From: Circinella minor
Lineage: Eukaryota; Mucoromycota; Mucoromycetes; Mucorales; Lichtheimiaceae
Length of the DNA stretch: 64,000 bases
Reading direction: 5' to 3'
NCBI GenBank assembly: GCA_016758965.1
Contig: JAEPRB010000217.1
Span: 1-64,000, forward strand
Shown: piece by piece, positions 36,162 through 48,600 of the stretch
Numbering within the stretch: the stretch's first letter is position 1
How the letters are laid out: each line of letters begins with the position of its first letter
The notes under the pieces: model-generated
Database searches by the model: none
What the model was told of the DNA's origin: nothing
Seen by the model: the letters and a program-made list of their open reading frames with translations, nothing else
Position numbers and translations under genes: made by a program

Positions 36162-38105
36162 AATATATATATATATAAATGATTTAAAGTGGCTAAAAAA
36201 AAAGTCGATAAAGTAAGAAAAAGAAGTGGGGGGGGGGACGGAAGAAATAAAAACTCATCATATTTATTTACTTTTTTTTTTTCTCTGTCTCTCTCTCTCT
36301 CTCAAAAAAAAAAAACTCCCAATGAAAAAAAGGAGTCATCTATATTTATTTTATTATTATTATTAGACATGTTTTATTATGTTTCTAGTTATATATAAGA
36401 GATGTATATATGTAAATTATGTTTATCAAAAATATATATATATATAATAATAATAATAATAATAGAGGGTTTTATTGTTAAAAAGAAAAGGGAGGGAAGA
36501 TTTTATATTTGAAAAAAAAAGGGGGATTCATAAAGAGAGAGAGAGAGAGAGTAAAGAAAAGGAGTTTTTTTTTTTTTTTGGTGGTGGGGGGGGAGATTAT
36601 TTACTATTTGTACTTTACACTTTTTAAAAAAGTGATACACAATTGTTATTGTTATTGTTGTAAATATTATTTTGAAGATCTTTTTATTTTCTTTCTCCAT
36701 CTAAAAAAAAAACTCCTTTCTCCTCCTTATTATTACCGATAACTTTTTTTTTTTTTTATGATCCATAGAATACCTAGTAATAGATCTCATACGTAACCTA
36801 CGAAAAGAAAAAAAAAAGAAGGATAATAATAATCGTGCATTACCTCCCTGGTGGCTAATTAGTTGTTTATATGATGAAAAGAATTATATAAACAATAACA
36901 ATTATTAATTCATTGTGTATGCTACGTATACATACATTTGAAATAAATTTTATATGTTGTTTCTATAATAATACATTCTTCTATTATTAAGTGTTACTAG
37001 TTTAAAAACTTGTATACGTACTTTGTTATATTACTTTGTCCTGCTTACGTACAATCGATCCAATGGTCTAGAGTGGTGATACAATATGTACGTAGAAAAA
37101 AGTATATTTATATAGAAAAGATAATAACCGTTACATATAATCTTATCATAGTATAAATCACTTTCTATCTTCAACAACCCCTCCTCTCCTTTTCTTTTTT
37201 TTTTTTTTTTTTTGTGACCTTGTTCTAGATTCTTATTATAGGGTAGTAATATTATACATTAATATATAAAAATATATATTTGTAAAAAAAAGTAGTAACC
37301 CTTTTTCTACTTTGATTGTAGTTTAGTGAAAAAAAAAAAAAACTGGTCATGGTCATGGTCATTCTTATTTTTGTTTTATTAATAGATGAAAAGTTTATAA
37401 ATGCATCATAAGAGATTTATGGGTGGGGGGGGGTAAGGGAGATTACTTGAAAAGCGGCAATAATGAGGCAAATCTTATAAAATTACGTATCTAATATTAT
37501 ATATTAGATATTAAAAAGAAAAAGTTTCATTTTATTTCTTGGAGGAAGGGGAGAGGGGAGGAGAACGATTTTACTATAAAACTACACGTTCATTCTCCTC
37601 TTTCTTTCTTTCTTTCTTTCTTTCTTGTATGTACGTAGACAATGTATATACGTAGACCAACAAACAAATAACCAAATGGTTTTTGTTAATTCTCCTAAAA
37701 AATAAAAAAATATCCCTGATACCTATATTTTTAATAAAAAAAAAAAATGTGATTTTCTCATTGTTTTTTTTTTTTTTTTTCTGAATAGTATACTAAATTG
37801 TTTACGTTTAGTAAAATGAGATCAATATAATAATATTTTCTTTTATTTAATACGTAATAATGAAATTAAGGAGGAGAAGGTGAAAGAGAAGGATGGTTTT
37901 CTTCTTTTTTTTATAAAAAAAAAAAAATACACACAAAACAACAAGGAAATAAAGAATAGAAAAATGATAATAATAATAATAATATAAAATACTATGAACA
38001 AAAAAAAAAAAAAAAAAGAAAAGAAAAAAAAATATATGTTACATAAGAAACAGAAGAAAGAAGATGTATGTGTGTCTAAATGAGGAAAAAGAAGTAATAG
38101 TGTGG
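36162..38105. other. Intergenic region, 1.9 kb
   Basis: 5' side of the MIT-like gene and 3' side of the HELLH protein gene. Simple repeats include (AG)n near 36531-36551, (CTTT)n at about 37601-37625 and many homopolymers. No coding segment seen. Confidence 0.55.
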
Positions 38106-40190
38106 TTATAATACTAAAGATGAGACTAATAATAATAATATCCAATGGCTTATTCTTGATAATGATAATAATTGAATAGCATCACTACGCTTTCTTTTTG
38201 GATAATTACGATCTAAATCACAAGATTTATCCTTATTTTCACTTTCTACTTGATCATTGGAATCAGAGTCCATTCTGGTATAATTCGTTCTTTTTAAAAC
38301 AGTTGAATAACCCATTGAATCCAATATACGTAAAATACCAGGTCCAATAGGTGATCGATAAGTATGGGTTATAAGTGTACCATTGGTTGTTTCTTCTGTA
38401 TAATTTATAACCGGAGTATTATTATATCCAATGTCAACTAATTGTTGTAAAGTAGCCCCTGTTTTGTAATTACGGGTCATGATAAAATCGGGTGTATCGG
38501 CATAATCATCAGATAAATGAGAAATACGTAATCCAGGACGATTATTGATTCGACCTGCTTGTTCGGCGTATCCCTTGACAACACTATCACCCGTCAACAA
38601 AGTCATATTTTGATAAGTTATATTTAAATATTGATTTGTGTTGAATAGACTCGTATTCGTCGAAGTAAGACGAAAGTTAAATGTCATTGTATTAGGTATT
38701 GAGAATGCATTATATACTTGAGCCGATAGAGTCGACATACTTGTCTTTAAGAATCGGTAGACGAATCGCATAATAAATGCATCATTATCCTGAACACAAA
38801 AATTGAGTAATTGTACACTGAAATCTTGCATATTGATACTATTGGTTTCGTTCAAACTCATATATTGAACATTGAGATATTTGTCAAATAAGGTATTGCG
38901 TTGAAAATTAGTGACAAAAACAGGACCAGCACCATATAAGATAGTAGAATAAGGAGAAGGTGTTACAAAACGTAATTCTTCATCTTCGAATCCTTCACCA
39001 ATCAAAGCACGTAAAGGAGAGGATTCACCAAAGTAGGCACCCCATGAACTAATAATACCTACTCCATGAAGTAATTCATGAAGAATAATATATGTCATAT
39101 CTACTTGATCATCTCGAATAGGTCCTTCATCCTATATAAATTATATATTTAATTACTTTGATTGGTTAATATAAAATCATTTTATACAGTTAAGATGAAA
39201 AATAATAATAATAATAATAATTATATAATGTACCTTGAACCAATATTTACCTCCAGGAGGTACACCTGTTCCATTCCATCCTAATTCTTCTGCAGCATCA
39301 TAATCAACAGCATTCATATAGACATCATGATTGATCTCAACATCAATATCATGATCAACCCAATCACCCCATATTTTAAAAAATTGTTTGGCAAGTATTT
39401 GTGGATATGAATAATCTGAATCAATACCATCACCTGAAGGTATTTGAAGCTATATATATATTTTTAATAAATAAAAAATTAATTACTTATAAATATATAT
39501 ATTAAGTACTAATTATTATTATTATTTTACCTGACGTGATGGTGCTCCCCAAGCAAAAGTATCATTAGAACATGATCTATCACAAAAACTGGTATAATTG
39601 ACACTAACACTGAAAAAAGAAACCGACTGAATTATTATTTTGGGGCACCCCTCAATTTGTCCCCAATTTCTTTAAGAATTAAACCTTTTTTTTTCTTTTT
39701 AATACCTTATATTATTATTTTCAATATCAAGAACATGAACTAATTCTTTAACTGCATCTATTGCTGCAATATGAATTTTCTCACAAAATGAATCATAACC
39801 ACAATTTAAAGTGACTGTATAAGATGGATTACTAGAATTAGTAGTTGAATCATGACGGGGTGGTGGTGATGGTGATGGTTTTACAGTTAATAATGTAGTT
39901 GTGGGTGTTGGTGAGTTGTCACTTTCTTCGTTTTCATCATGCGTGTCTTCATTTTCTCCAGTTGGTGTTGCAGTCGTTGACACTGGATCTGCTAATGTAG
40001 TAATAGGATCTCGAGGTAAAATATGAATAGGTGTAGAAGTTGTAGTAATAATAAAAGAAGAAGAAGAATCTTCTACTGCATTACATTTTAATGAAGAGGT
40101 AAATGAAAAAAGTAAAAATAGGAACGACAGTAATAAAAATACTGTCGTTTTATAAAAATAAGAATGAATAATAATGCCTGCCTGCCCCAT
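38106..40190 (-). CDS. Secreted, probably GPI-anchored HELLH zinc-protease-like protein
   Basis: Four exons: 40190..39706, 39609..39531, 39449..39234, 39131..38106; 601 aa. N-terminal hydrophobic segment (FYKTTVFLLLSFLFLLFSF) is a signal peptide; the C-terminal end is hydrophobic after a polar stretch (HWILLLLVSSLVL), as in GPI-anchored proteins. After a Pro/Thr/Ser-rich stalk (about 50-130) the domain begins with Cys-containing segments (NCGYDSFCEK, SFCDRSCSNDTFAWGAPSRQ). The motif HELLHGVGIISSW (278-290) is an HExxH-type zinc site. Several Asn-X-Ser/Thr sites suggest glycosylation. The family is not one I can name: HELLHG differs from leishmanolysin (HExxHxxG...) and the usual third ligand is not evident. 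HSxxDDYADTPDFIMTR and GPGILRILDSMGY further on look like conserved core pieces. Likely role: cell-surface peptidase or an inactive relative. Confidence 0.78.
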
Positions 40191-43100
40191 TGCTTATGTT
40201 GCAAAGAAGGGGAGGTGGGGAAAGTATATAAAATATTTTTTTGTATAGCTTTTCTTTTCAATAAGAAGAAGTTAAGTTGTCCCTGTTTATTTAAACTTGT
40301 TACTCAATCATAAAAAAAAAAAAAACGTCGGCTGTTCAAATAATAATAATCAAAAAGAATCAAAAGAAAAATAAGAAATTGAACATAAAAGGCTTTTTTT
40401 TTTCTTGCGTTTCTTTCGGTGTTCAATTCCAAATTTTGGGTTTCCCATAGTAATCTTTCTCTTTTCTATTCCTTTTTTAATTGCTGAGTAATAGAGGGTA
40501 AAGGGTTCTTTCTTATATAATGTTCATATACGTTTATTTTTTTTTATGAGGAGTATTAAATTAATAAACCAAGTTGGGAAGTTATTTCAAGAAGTATTTT
40601 ATGTTTTTAACCATAAATTGAAAAAAAAAAAAAAATTGATTTAAACTATAATCGGTTATGATGATTTCCGAAAACAATTAGATTCGTTTGTAGTCTAGGC
40701 AAAATTAGGTCAGTTTTTTTATGCAAAATTCTTAATACTGTTTAAACTGTATCACATAACGACTGTAACAAATAATAGTCAACTATTTTGCCTTTTTTAC
40801 AATAGGAATGGGTCATTTTTAAATTGACAAAATACTCTTTCTTGATGTGCGTCATGCAACCATTTTTATCTTGATATACTCTACGTAATATATTATTAAA
40901 TTAGCTTTTTTGGTACGTAGTATCTAAAAGTATTAGTTTGATATAAATGGATCTATCTTCTTCAAATGACAATGTTCTTTCTTACGTATTATTATAATTT
41001 TATACTGGTCCTATATTATGAAAACATTTAAAAGTACAAGAACACTTGATTGCTAAGATGTCTGTCGTTTAATAAATATCAAATACTTGTTTGGCGTATA
41101 CAATTTTGAACATCCGTCATATGCTTCGTTCAAAGTCTCATAGTCAGCTTTGTTCATGTTTGTACCAACAAGATAATCTTTGTAATCTCTACATACGTAA
41201 GAAAAATAATAAAGTTTTAAAATTATTCATTTATTGTTTTTCTTCCTAATAAAATACGTATATGGTTTATGAATACTACTACAGATATAATAGATGACGA
41301 TAAAAAAATATACTTTTAATATTCTTTTTGGCAATGACGATTGTGTAATATGGTAAAATAAATACCAAGCAAAAGAAAGCTACTGACCATCACAAAAAGT
41401 ATAAAAAAAATAAAATACGTAGAAAGCTTTTTTTTTTTTTTTTCAGAAATTACGTTTCAACTTCCAAAGTAGTAAGAGGTTTTTATTCACTTTTCTTATT
41501 CATTTGCTATCCAAGTCAAAATGAACACGTGCAAATAATGTTCTCTATCATGTCACTGATTGAGGATAATACGTTCAACTTTGCAAATGTTACAAAGAAT
41601 GACATTTATTGAAAGGATTGTAATTTTTACAAAGATATAGATATTATTTGACATTCAACTTTGGCACGGTAAAATGAAATATTAAATTCTAATGTACAAA
41701 GTACGTAGTGAAAAAGGTATTGTATTAAAGAGTATCAAATAAACATGGTACCTATACGTAAACAAACAAGACAGTCCGTTTCAGTACTTGTACTTTTAGA
41801 TTTATTAACTTTAGACATTCCTGTATGGTTTTCAAACAAATCGAGATCAGATATTATATGCAAAGTTATTAGTAATTTATTATCATATGTCACCAGATAA
41901 CTACATTTTATACCTTTTATTTTGATCCATATATACATATATACTTACGCCAAGTAATGGATGGTGGATATTGTGGAGAGTTACCGACAACCACGACCGA
42001 TATCATTCTTTTTTTTTTTTGTAACTATAAAGTAGATAATAGGACATAATTATATTTATATAGTATATCAAAGTAACGAATGAAATGAAAGCCATGTTGT
42101 ACCTTCAAAACCAAATTCGAAATGTTCTTGAGACAGATAGTGTCAAATGACTGTTTCGTATTTATATGATATGATACAAAGACTTTTCTTGAAAAAAAAA
42201 CTTTCAATTTCAACCGAACATCATCTTCGAATAAACACTTTTAACTATTTTCTGATCTATCAACAATACATAGTAAAAAGCTTATCGCTGACCATTCTTT
42301 TGACCTTTAGACCAGTCAAATATCATAGTTATAATCGTCATTTTTTGACAATCGATACTTGGAAATATTAGAGTATGTGAAAAACTATGAATAATAGGCT
42401 TGGTGTTCATTATTGAGATTGAAGTAGTAAAAACAGTAATAATCAGAGAAGAGGAAAATATAAATGTATAATTTGTTTGATTGTTTGAGATCGAAAACGG
42501 AATGAAATACAATGAGAAAAACGATAGAAATGTAAATACCTATAAAATTGGTTGATATGTAGTTGATTCCTGACTATTATACTGGATAATAGAAAATTAT
42601 ACTAAAAGTTAAGTATACTGTAGACCACTTTACAAATTTTATTGGCGAAGCCTGAAAAATCCAACCCGAATTTAAAAGTTGCTACATGAACAATATAGGA
42701 TAAAGCCAACTCACAATGGGATAAAACCAGTAGAGTGAAATGTTTTTTTAAGGGTTCCATACAATCCTTCCGACATGAGATATTTAAGTTTTTTTTTTTT
42801 TTTTCCCAAGGCAAGTAAACTTGGAACTTATGGTGTCGTCGTCACTTTGTGAGTAAAAGAAAAAAAAAAGAAATCTGCGCAGAGAGTAAACATAAAACGT
42901 TTCCTTCTTCCAGGGGACTAAAATCACAATCTACATCCGCTGTCATCGTGAATTTTCAGGGCGTCCCAATATCTTTTCACTTTGGAAAATAAACAAATAA
43001 ATGAAACATGAAGAAAGGACACAAAATTTCCTAATATCTGTTTCATTTTCTTACCCCCTTTTAAAGACCATCAAATTACTCAACGCGTTTATAGTAGGGA

Positions 43101-44119
43101 ATTGATATATAGTCTATAACTGTTACATACAAATATATAATTATAAAAATGTTTATACATTTTTATTGTGTATACAATACGTATGAACAAGTGAGTGAAA
43201 AGGTAGAGCTGACTCTCTCTATTTCTTTGCATTCATTCCTTGTAAAACAGGGCTTAAAAAAATACTTCAGGGGTTAGTTCCTCTTTTTTTTTTTTTTTTT
43301 TTTTTTACTTTATCTAGTTATTAAATGTACCAGATGCAAGCACACGAGAATGGGCCACCACGAAGATTTAAAAATATGAATGGTATATTTAATTAAAAAG
43401 AATGGAATGACGATAGAAAACCACACATAGTATATACGAATTAAAATGAAATCTGTTCTTGGAAAATATATAGAACAGCTTACTATTCCACTTTTTTTGT
43501 TTATGTATAAACATATATATAACTCGCTGTGTGTTTCAATAACTATGTTTCAAAGAAAAGGAGAAAAAAAAAAAAAAAGAATAATCCAGATTTCTTTTTA
43601 TCGTGCTTTTATGTTTTTTGATTTCCATTACATACACATTTGGAGAATTGATGACAGTTATTACCATAGCAGTTACATTATTATTGAATTGATCTGATAC
43701 ATACTCTTTATTTGTTATGAACTAAAACGACTTGAGCTCTTTATTATATTTAGTGCGTCCAATTTAAATAGTATGAAAAAGAGTAAGTTTATATACACAT
43801 ATATTTAAGATACTTAATGCTGAGTCCTACCTAATATATAAGCGTTCGTTACCATGCAATTTACTATCTAGAGCAACAAACTATCATTAAGAAGAGTATT
43901 TGATTTTTTAAAGATAGGTGATTGTCAGCTGTACGTTTATACAAAAAATCAGAAAGAATGTATTGGCCCTCAACTAACAGTTCCCCACCCCAGCAACTTT
44001 TTTTTAACCCCTTGGTAAAAATATGCCGTAGAAATTAAAAAAGTACCCCGCTGCATAAAAAAAAATTATAATTTTCTTAACTTTTTTTCTTCTCTCCTTA
44101 AGTACAAGATGTATTAAAC
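40191..44119. other. Divergent intergenic region, 3.9 kb
   Basis: Upstream of the HELLH gene (-) and of the receptor kinase gene (+). A/T-rich, with homopolymers (T22 near 43285-43306). Short open stretches up to about 80 codons occur on both strands but have no recognisable domains or splice partners. No tRNA. Confidence 0.55.
44109..44117 (+). promoter_or_regulatory. Minimal upstream ORF (ATG TAT TAA) before receptor kinase start
   Basis: A two-codon reading frame, Met-Tyr-stop, ends two bases before the main start codon at 44120. If it lies in the mature leader it could lower translation of the main frame or couple it to reinitiation. Whether an intron acceptor just upstream removes it is not known. 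Confidence 0.4.
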
Positions 44120-45601
44120 ATGCTTTTTTGGTTTATTATTATTACAGTATTAAGTCTGTTTTGCCAAGCACAAGACACGACAAGCTATCCAAGTGTTGTA
44201 CCTACTTGTAAATCAAACGATACATCCTTAATACAATCTGGTACAAAATTACGAGTGGCTGTTATATCACATTATTCGATCGTTGCGACATTTTTTTCTA
44301 ACCCTGAAGCAGCTGCTCGAGAAGCTGCTTCATTACTCAATATGGATCTTGAATGGGATCGTCATGTGGTCAGTTCCTCTGCAAAAATGAAGGAAGATAT
44401 TCAAAATGCGTTAGATAGTGTAAGTTCTACTTTTTTTCATTATATTTTTTAGCTTCTGTTTTATTTGTCTATCATAGTACGATTATTTTAATGTTTTTCG
44501 GTTTCTACTTTTATTTTAACTTGTTAGGGTGTTGATGGTATGATCGTTTCAATACCCAATCAAGAAATATATGAAACAGTCAAAGAAGCTACCAAGACGG
44601 GTATACCAATTATTGTATTTAACACTGGCATGGAATATGCTCAAAAGCTTGGTCTTATGCGTGTACTACAATCTGACAAAAAATCGGCAGAAACGATGGC
44701 AAATGAATTAAAACGCAGAAATTATACGAGACCCCTGGCAGTACAAATCACATCCAGTAGGGACCTTGATGAGAAAACATTCAGTACTCGAGCAAATGGA
44801 ATCAGCCAATATTTGGGTCGGCCTATTGACATATTGTCCGTGACTAATGATTTTGAGAAGGCACTAATTGAAGTTGAGAAAACATTTTCATCCGGCTCGT
44901 ATGATTCGATTATTTCTTTGGGAGGTTTGGTAACTATTTTTTCATAATAATAACATAATATTACATAAGGACAAACTTTTGTTCTCATTCTTCTATTTAC
45001 ATATAACTATTTCTTGTGTTAAATTGTAGGCCGGAGTTGATTTAATTACTGCCGCTTCACTTAATATTCATAAAAGATCCCCGGATCGCCGATTAACTGT
45101 GGCATTTTATGATGCAGGTAGTAAAAGGAACATGTCAGATATTTTTAATTCATTTCCTGAAGCTTTTGGTATAAGTCAATTACCTTATTATCAAGCATCT
45201 TTACCGGTGTTTATGATGTATATACAGGTAAGTTAATTACTACAAGGAGTGTATCGATAAAGTAAAAAAAAAAAAAAAAAAAAAACAGAAAAAAACAGAA
45301 AAAATGGATGTATTATAAATTAATAAAAAGAAATATGGGTTTTGCTTCGTATAGCTTACTACCGGCTATTCTCCTTTTATCAACAAAACAGTTAATACTG
45401 GTCCGAATTTAGTTACCAAGGAAACTTATTCTGAATATGTCTATGGAGACGGAAATAGTATTATTCCTGGCGAAGATCTTGGAGCTAATATTGGTGTTGT
45501 TGTTATTAATTCAGAAGGAGATACATATCAATCAGGCATTATGGCTGGTATATATGATCTTGCAGGCAAATTAAATTGGACTGTTACACTTGCAAAAGAG
45601 G

Positions 45602-45641
<40 letters not shown>

Positions 45642-48600
45642 TATAAACATTTAAAACCATACGTAATATACTGATGATAGATAACAACCCTGTTTTTAAT
45701 TTAAGGATGGATTGGTTGGAAATTCCAGTGCTCTTAAGCAACACGTCAAGGCACTTGTCGATGGAGGAGTTCATGGACTTATACTACAATCGAGTGATCC
45801 CACTCTTCTCAATTATACAGTAAGATTGACAGACAGTCATAATGTACCTTTGGCAGTGATTGGTACCTTTTGGGAAAGCTTGGATTTGGGCCAATATAAG
45901 AATAACTCAAAGTAAGTACTCTTTCATTTTAGTTTTATGCTACTAATCAATTAATTAAAATCATAAAAGTAAATAATTTAATATATACTATTCGTCAATG
46001 TATTTGAAAGGAGTCAACAAAGCATAAATATTATTACCGATTCTAAAGCACTTGCATCATCTGTTGCTGAAAAACTAGTTTTGGATAAATTCAAGAAGCC
46101 TGTATGTTTTAGTGCTCATACTTCATGGAAATATAGTAGACTCTGTACAAGAATATATATGGCGTATAAACACCAATTAGGAAATGCGACTGATATTCCT
46201 CCCATAAACGATTTTCAACACTCAATAAATTTATCTACTGTTAAAAGTATGGAAAACGATTTTGAAAAGACGCTTTCTTCATTACGACATCGAGGGTATG
46301 ATCCGGATGTATATATTGCTCTATCTCAAAATGTATTTGGTGCAATCAACTATGTAAGTCTTGTCAATTTATTGAAGCAGGGAGGGGGAGAAGGCTATTA
46401 TACTTGAGAAAAGTTATTCATCCAAAGGTAAACACTCTATATATTATTATCCAATAATTTTTTTAGCGTATATTACGAGGATTAATGAGTACTGATACAC
46501 CAATTTATTCAGCTGTCAGTCAATATGATCAATTTCATGCTTTTTTGAATGGTCACTTAAGTCGTGTATGGTAAGTATAAATTGGGCAAATGGATTAAGT
46601 CGAATAAATCTTCCTCAGAAATTAGATAATAAAATGTATTTTTTTTTTCTTTTAAAATTTCTATATAGGCATTATAACACATATGCAAATGGGTTTTTTG
46701 CATTACTAAATATTTTATTATCCAAAACCACTCCATACCTCGCATGGCAAGGAGAAGGTTTAGCAGTACCAGAAGTAACAAATATATGCTCTCCTGGTGA
46801 ATACTATGTCGAACTATCTGAAGCACTCTACTGTGTATTTAAACCTTCTGGTGTAACAAGTCTGTCATTCCGATGTTTACCTTGCCCAGAAGGTACCTAT
46901 TCTTCCAAACCAGACCAACCTCAGTGTCTAAAATGTCCCTATGGTACTTTCTCAGCCCAAGGATCGACCAGCTGTATTTCATGTTCTGAAAATAGCAATA
47001 ATGATTCACAACTCCATTCGCAATGTATAGCATATGAGCGTGATCAAGCTGCAAAGCGTCGGAAAATATATGTTGGAGTATTTGTACCTGTAGGTATTCT
47101 CGTTGTTGGAGGCATTGTTGGATTTCTAGTTTGGCAAGGCTGGTGGAAGCGTAAAAAGTGGTTTTCTAATGCACCGGCCGAATCGACATGGTTACTGTCA
47201 TTTGATGAGTTGATGCGACCACCCATGCAACATATGTCCTCTTTTCAAACACCCAGCTCTTTAGGAAATACATCACCTGTTTTGACCACGCCAGATGCAC
47301 CATTATTGGGTACAGGAGGTAGTAATAATGATCTATCAAATTCAACACCAGAAACTATGTCACCACAAACAGATGCAGTACGTACACCAGAGCTTATCAA
47401 TACTGGACGACCAATTCCTATAATATTAGCGGGGAGAACCCAACGAACTATTTCAGATTTTCATGTTAACAGTAGTAGTAATGAGGAAGGGGAAGGCAAT
47501 AGACAACGTTCCCATAGTGATACACCAGTTGCTCGAGATTATTTCAGGCTGGCCACTGTACATAACACATCCAAGTATGTTTATCAATTTAATTTAATTA
47601 AAGAAAAAATTACTTACTATAAGCCATGTACTGTTGCTATATTGTTTCTAGTCTGCTATATTATTCGGAAAAAGAATACAAGGGATTGATACGAGCCGTA
47701 GGTTTTCAGTAAGTGCTTTTTTTGTTTCCCTTGTAAATATGTATACTTGTTTATTATTTTATCGCCTTTCTCTATACTCAACTATATTTTATATTAGTCG
47801 AAATTTACCAGTCTTTGTCAAACAGATTGGGTTCCGACGGGTTCATCTTAATCAAACAGCATATCATGAAATTTCATTGATGAAGGTGGCAAGACATCCT
47901 AAACTGGTGGAATTTATTGGGATATGCATTGAACCTCAAAGCACATTCATCGTTGAAGGTATATATTATTTGAAAACGTTTGCTGTATAGTTGACTTTCC
48001 TGACCCAATTCAAATACTGATATGGTATAATAAAAATAAATGCTCTGTAGAATATTGCAGTAAAGGAACATTATACGATGTATTGAAGAACCCGGATCTT
48101 GACCTTACATGGATCTTTCGGTTTTCTTTAATCAATGATTTAGTTGCAGGTCTCGAATTTTTACATCGGTCCAAATTTTTATTTCACGGGTGTTTGACAT
48201 CTCAAGCGTGTGTTATTACTGGTCGATGGGAATTGAAAATAACAGATTATGGTCTTTATAAGGTTCGAGAAAGTCAATATGATCCGGTAATAGTTTCATC
48301 TCTTTTAAAACGCTATCCAAAAGTGCATCATCGTACAAGCGTCCCTACATCTATGGCAAGAGGACCTTCTTCTATTACTGGGGATTATGATTCACCTATG
48401 CATATTGTACCACATTATGAAAATTTGTTATGGCTAGCACCAGAATCGCTATTACGCACATCATTTGATGTCTGGGTTACATATCCAAGTAAAAAATCAG
48501 ACATATACAGGTAATTTTTTTTTTTTCATTTAAAATATTATTTATATTACCCACCAGAAAAGATTAACTTTAGTTACTAAAAAAAAAAAAATGTAGTCTT

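Noticed and set aside
38250..39131. Assignment of the HELLH protein to leishmanolysin
   Set aside because: The leishmanolysin signature needs HExxHxxGF and a distal His with MetTurn, which I could not find.
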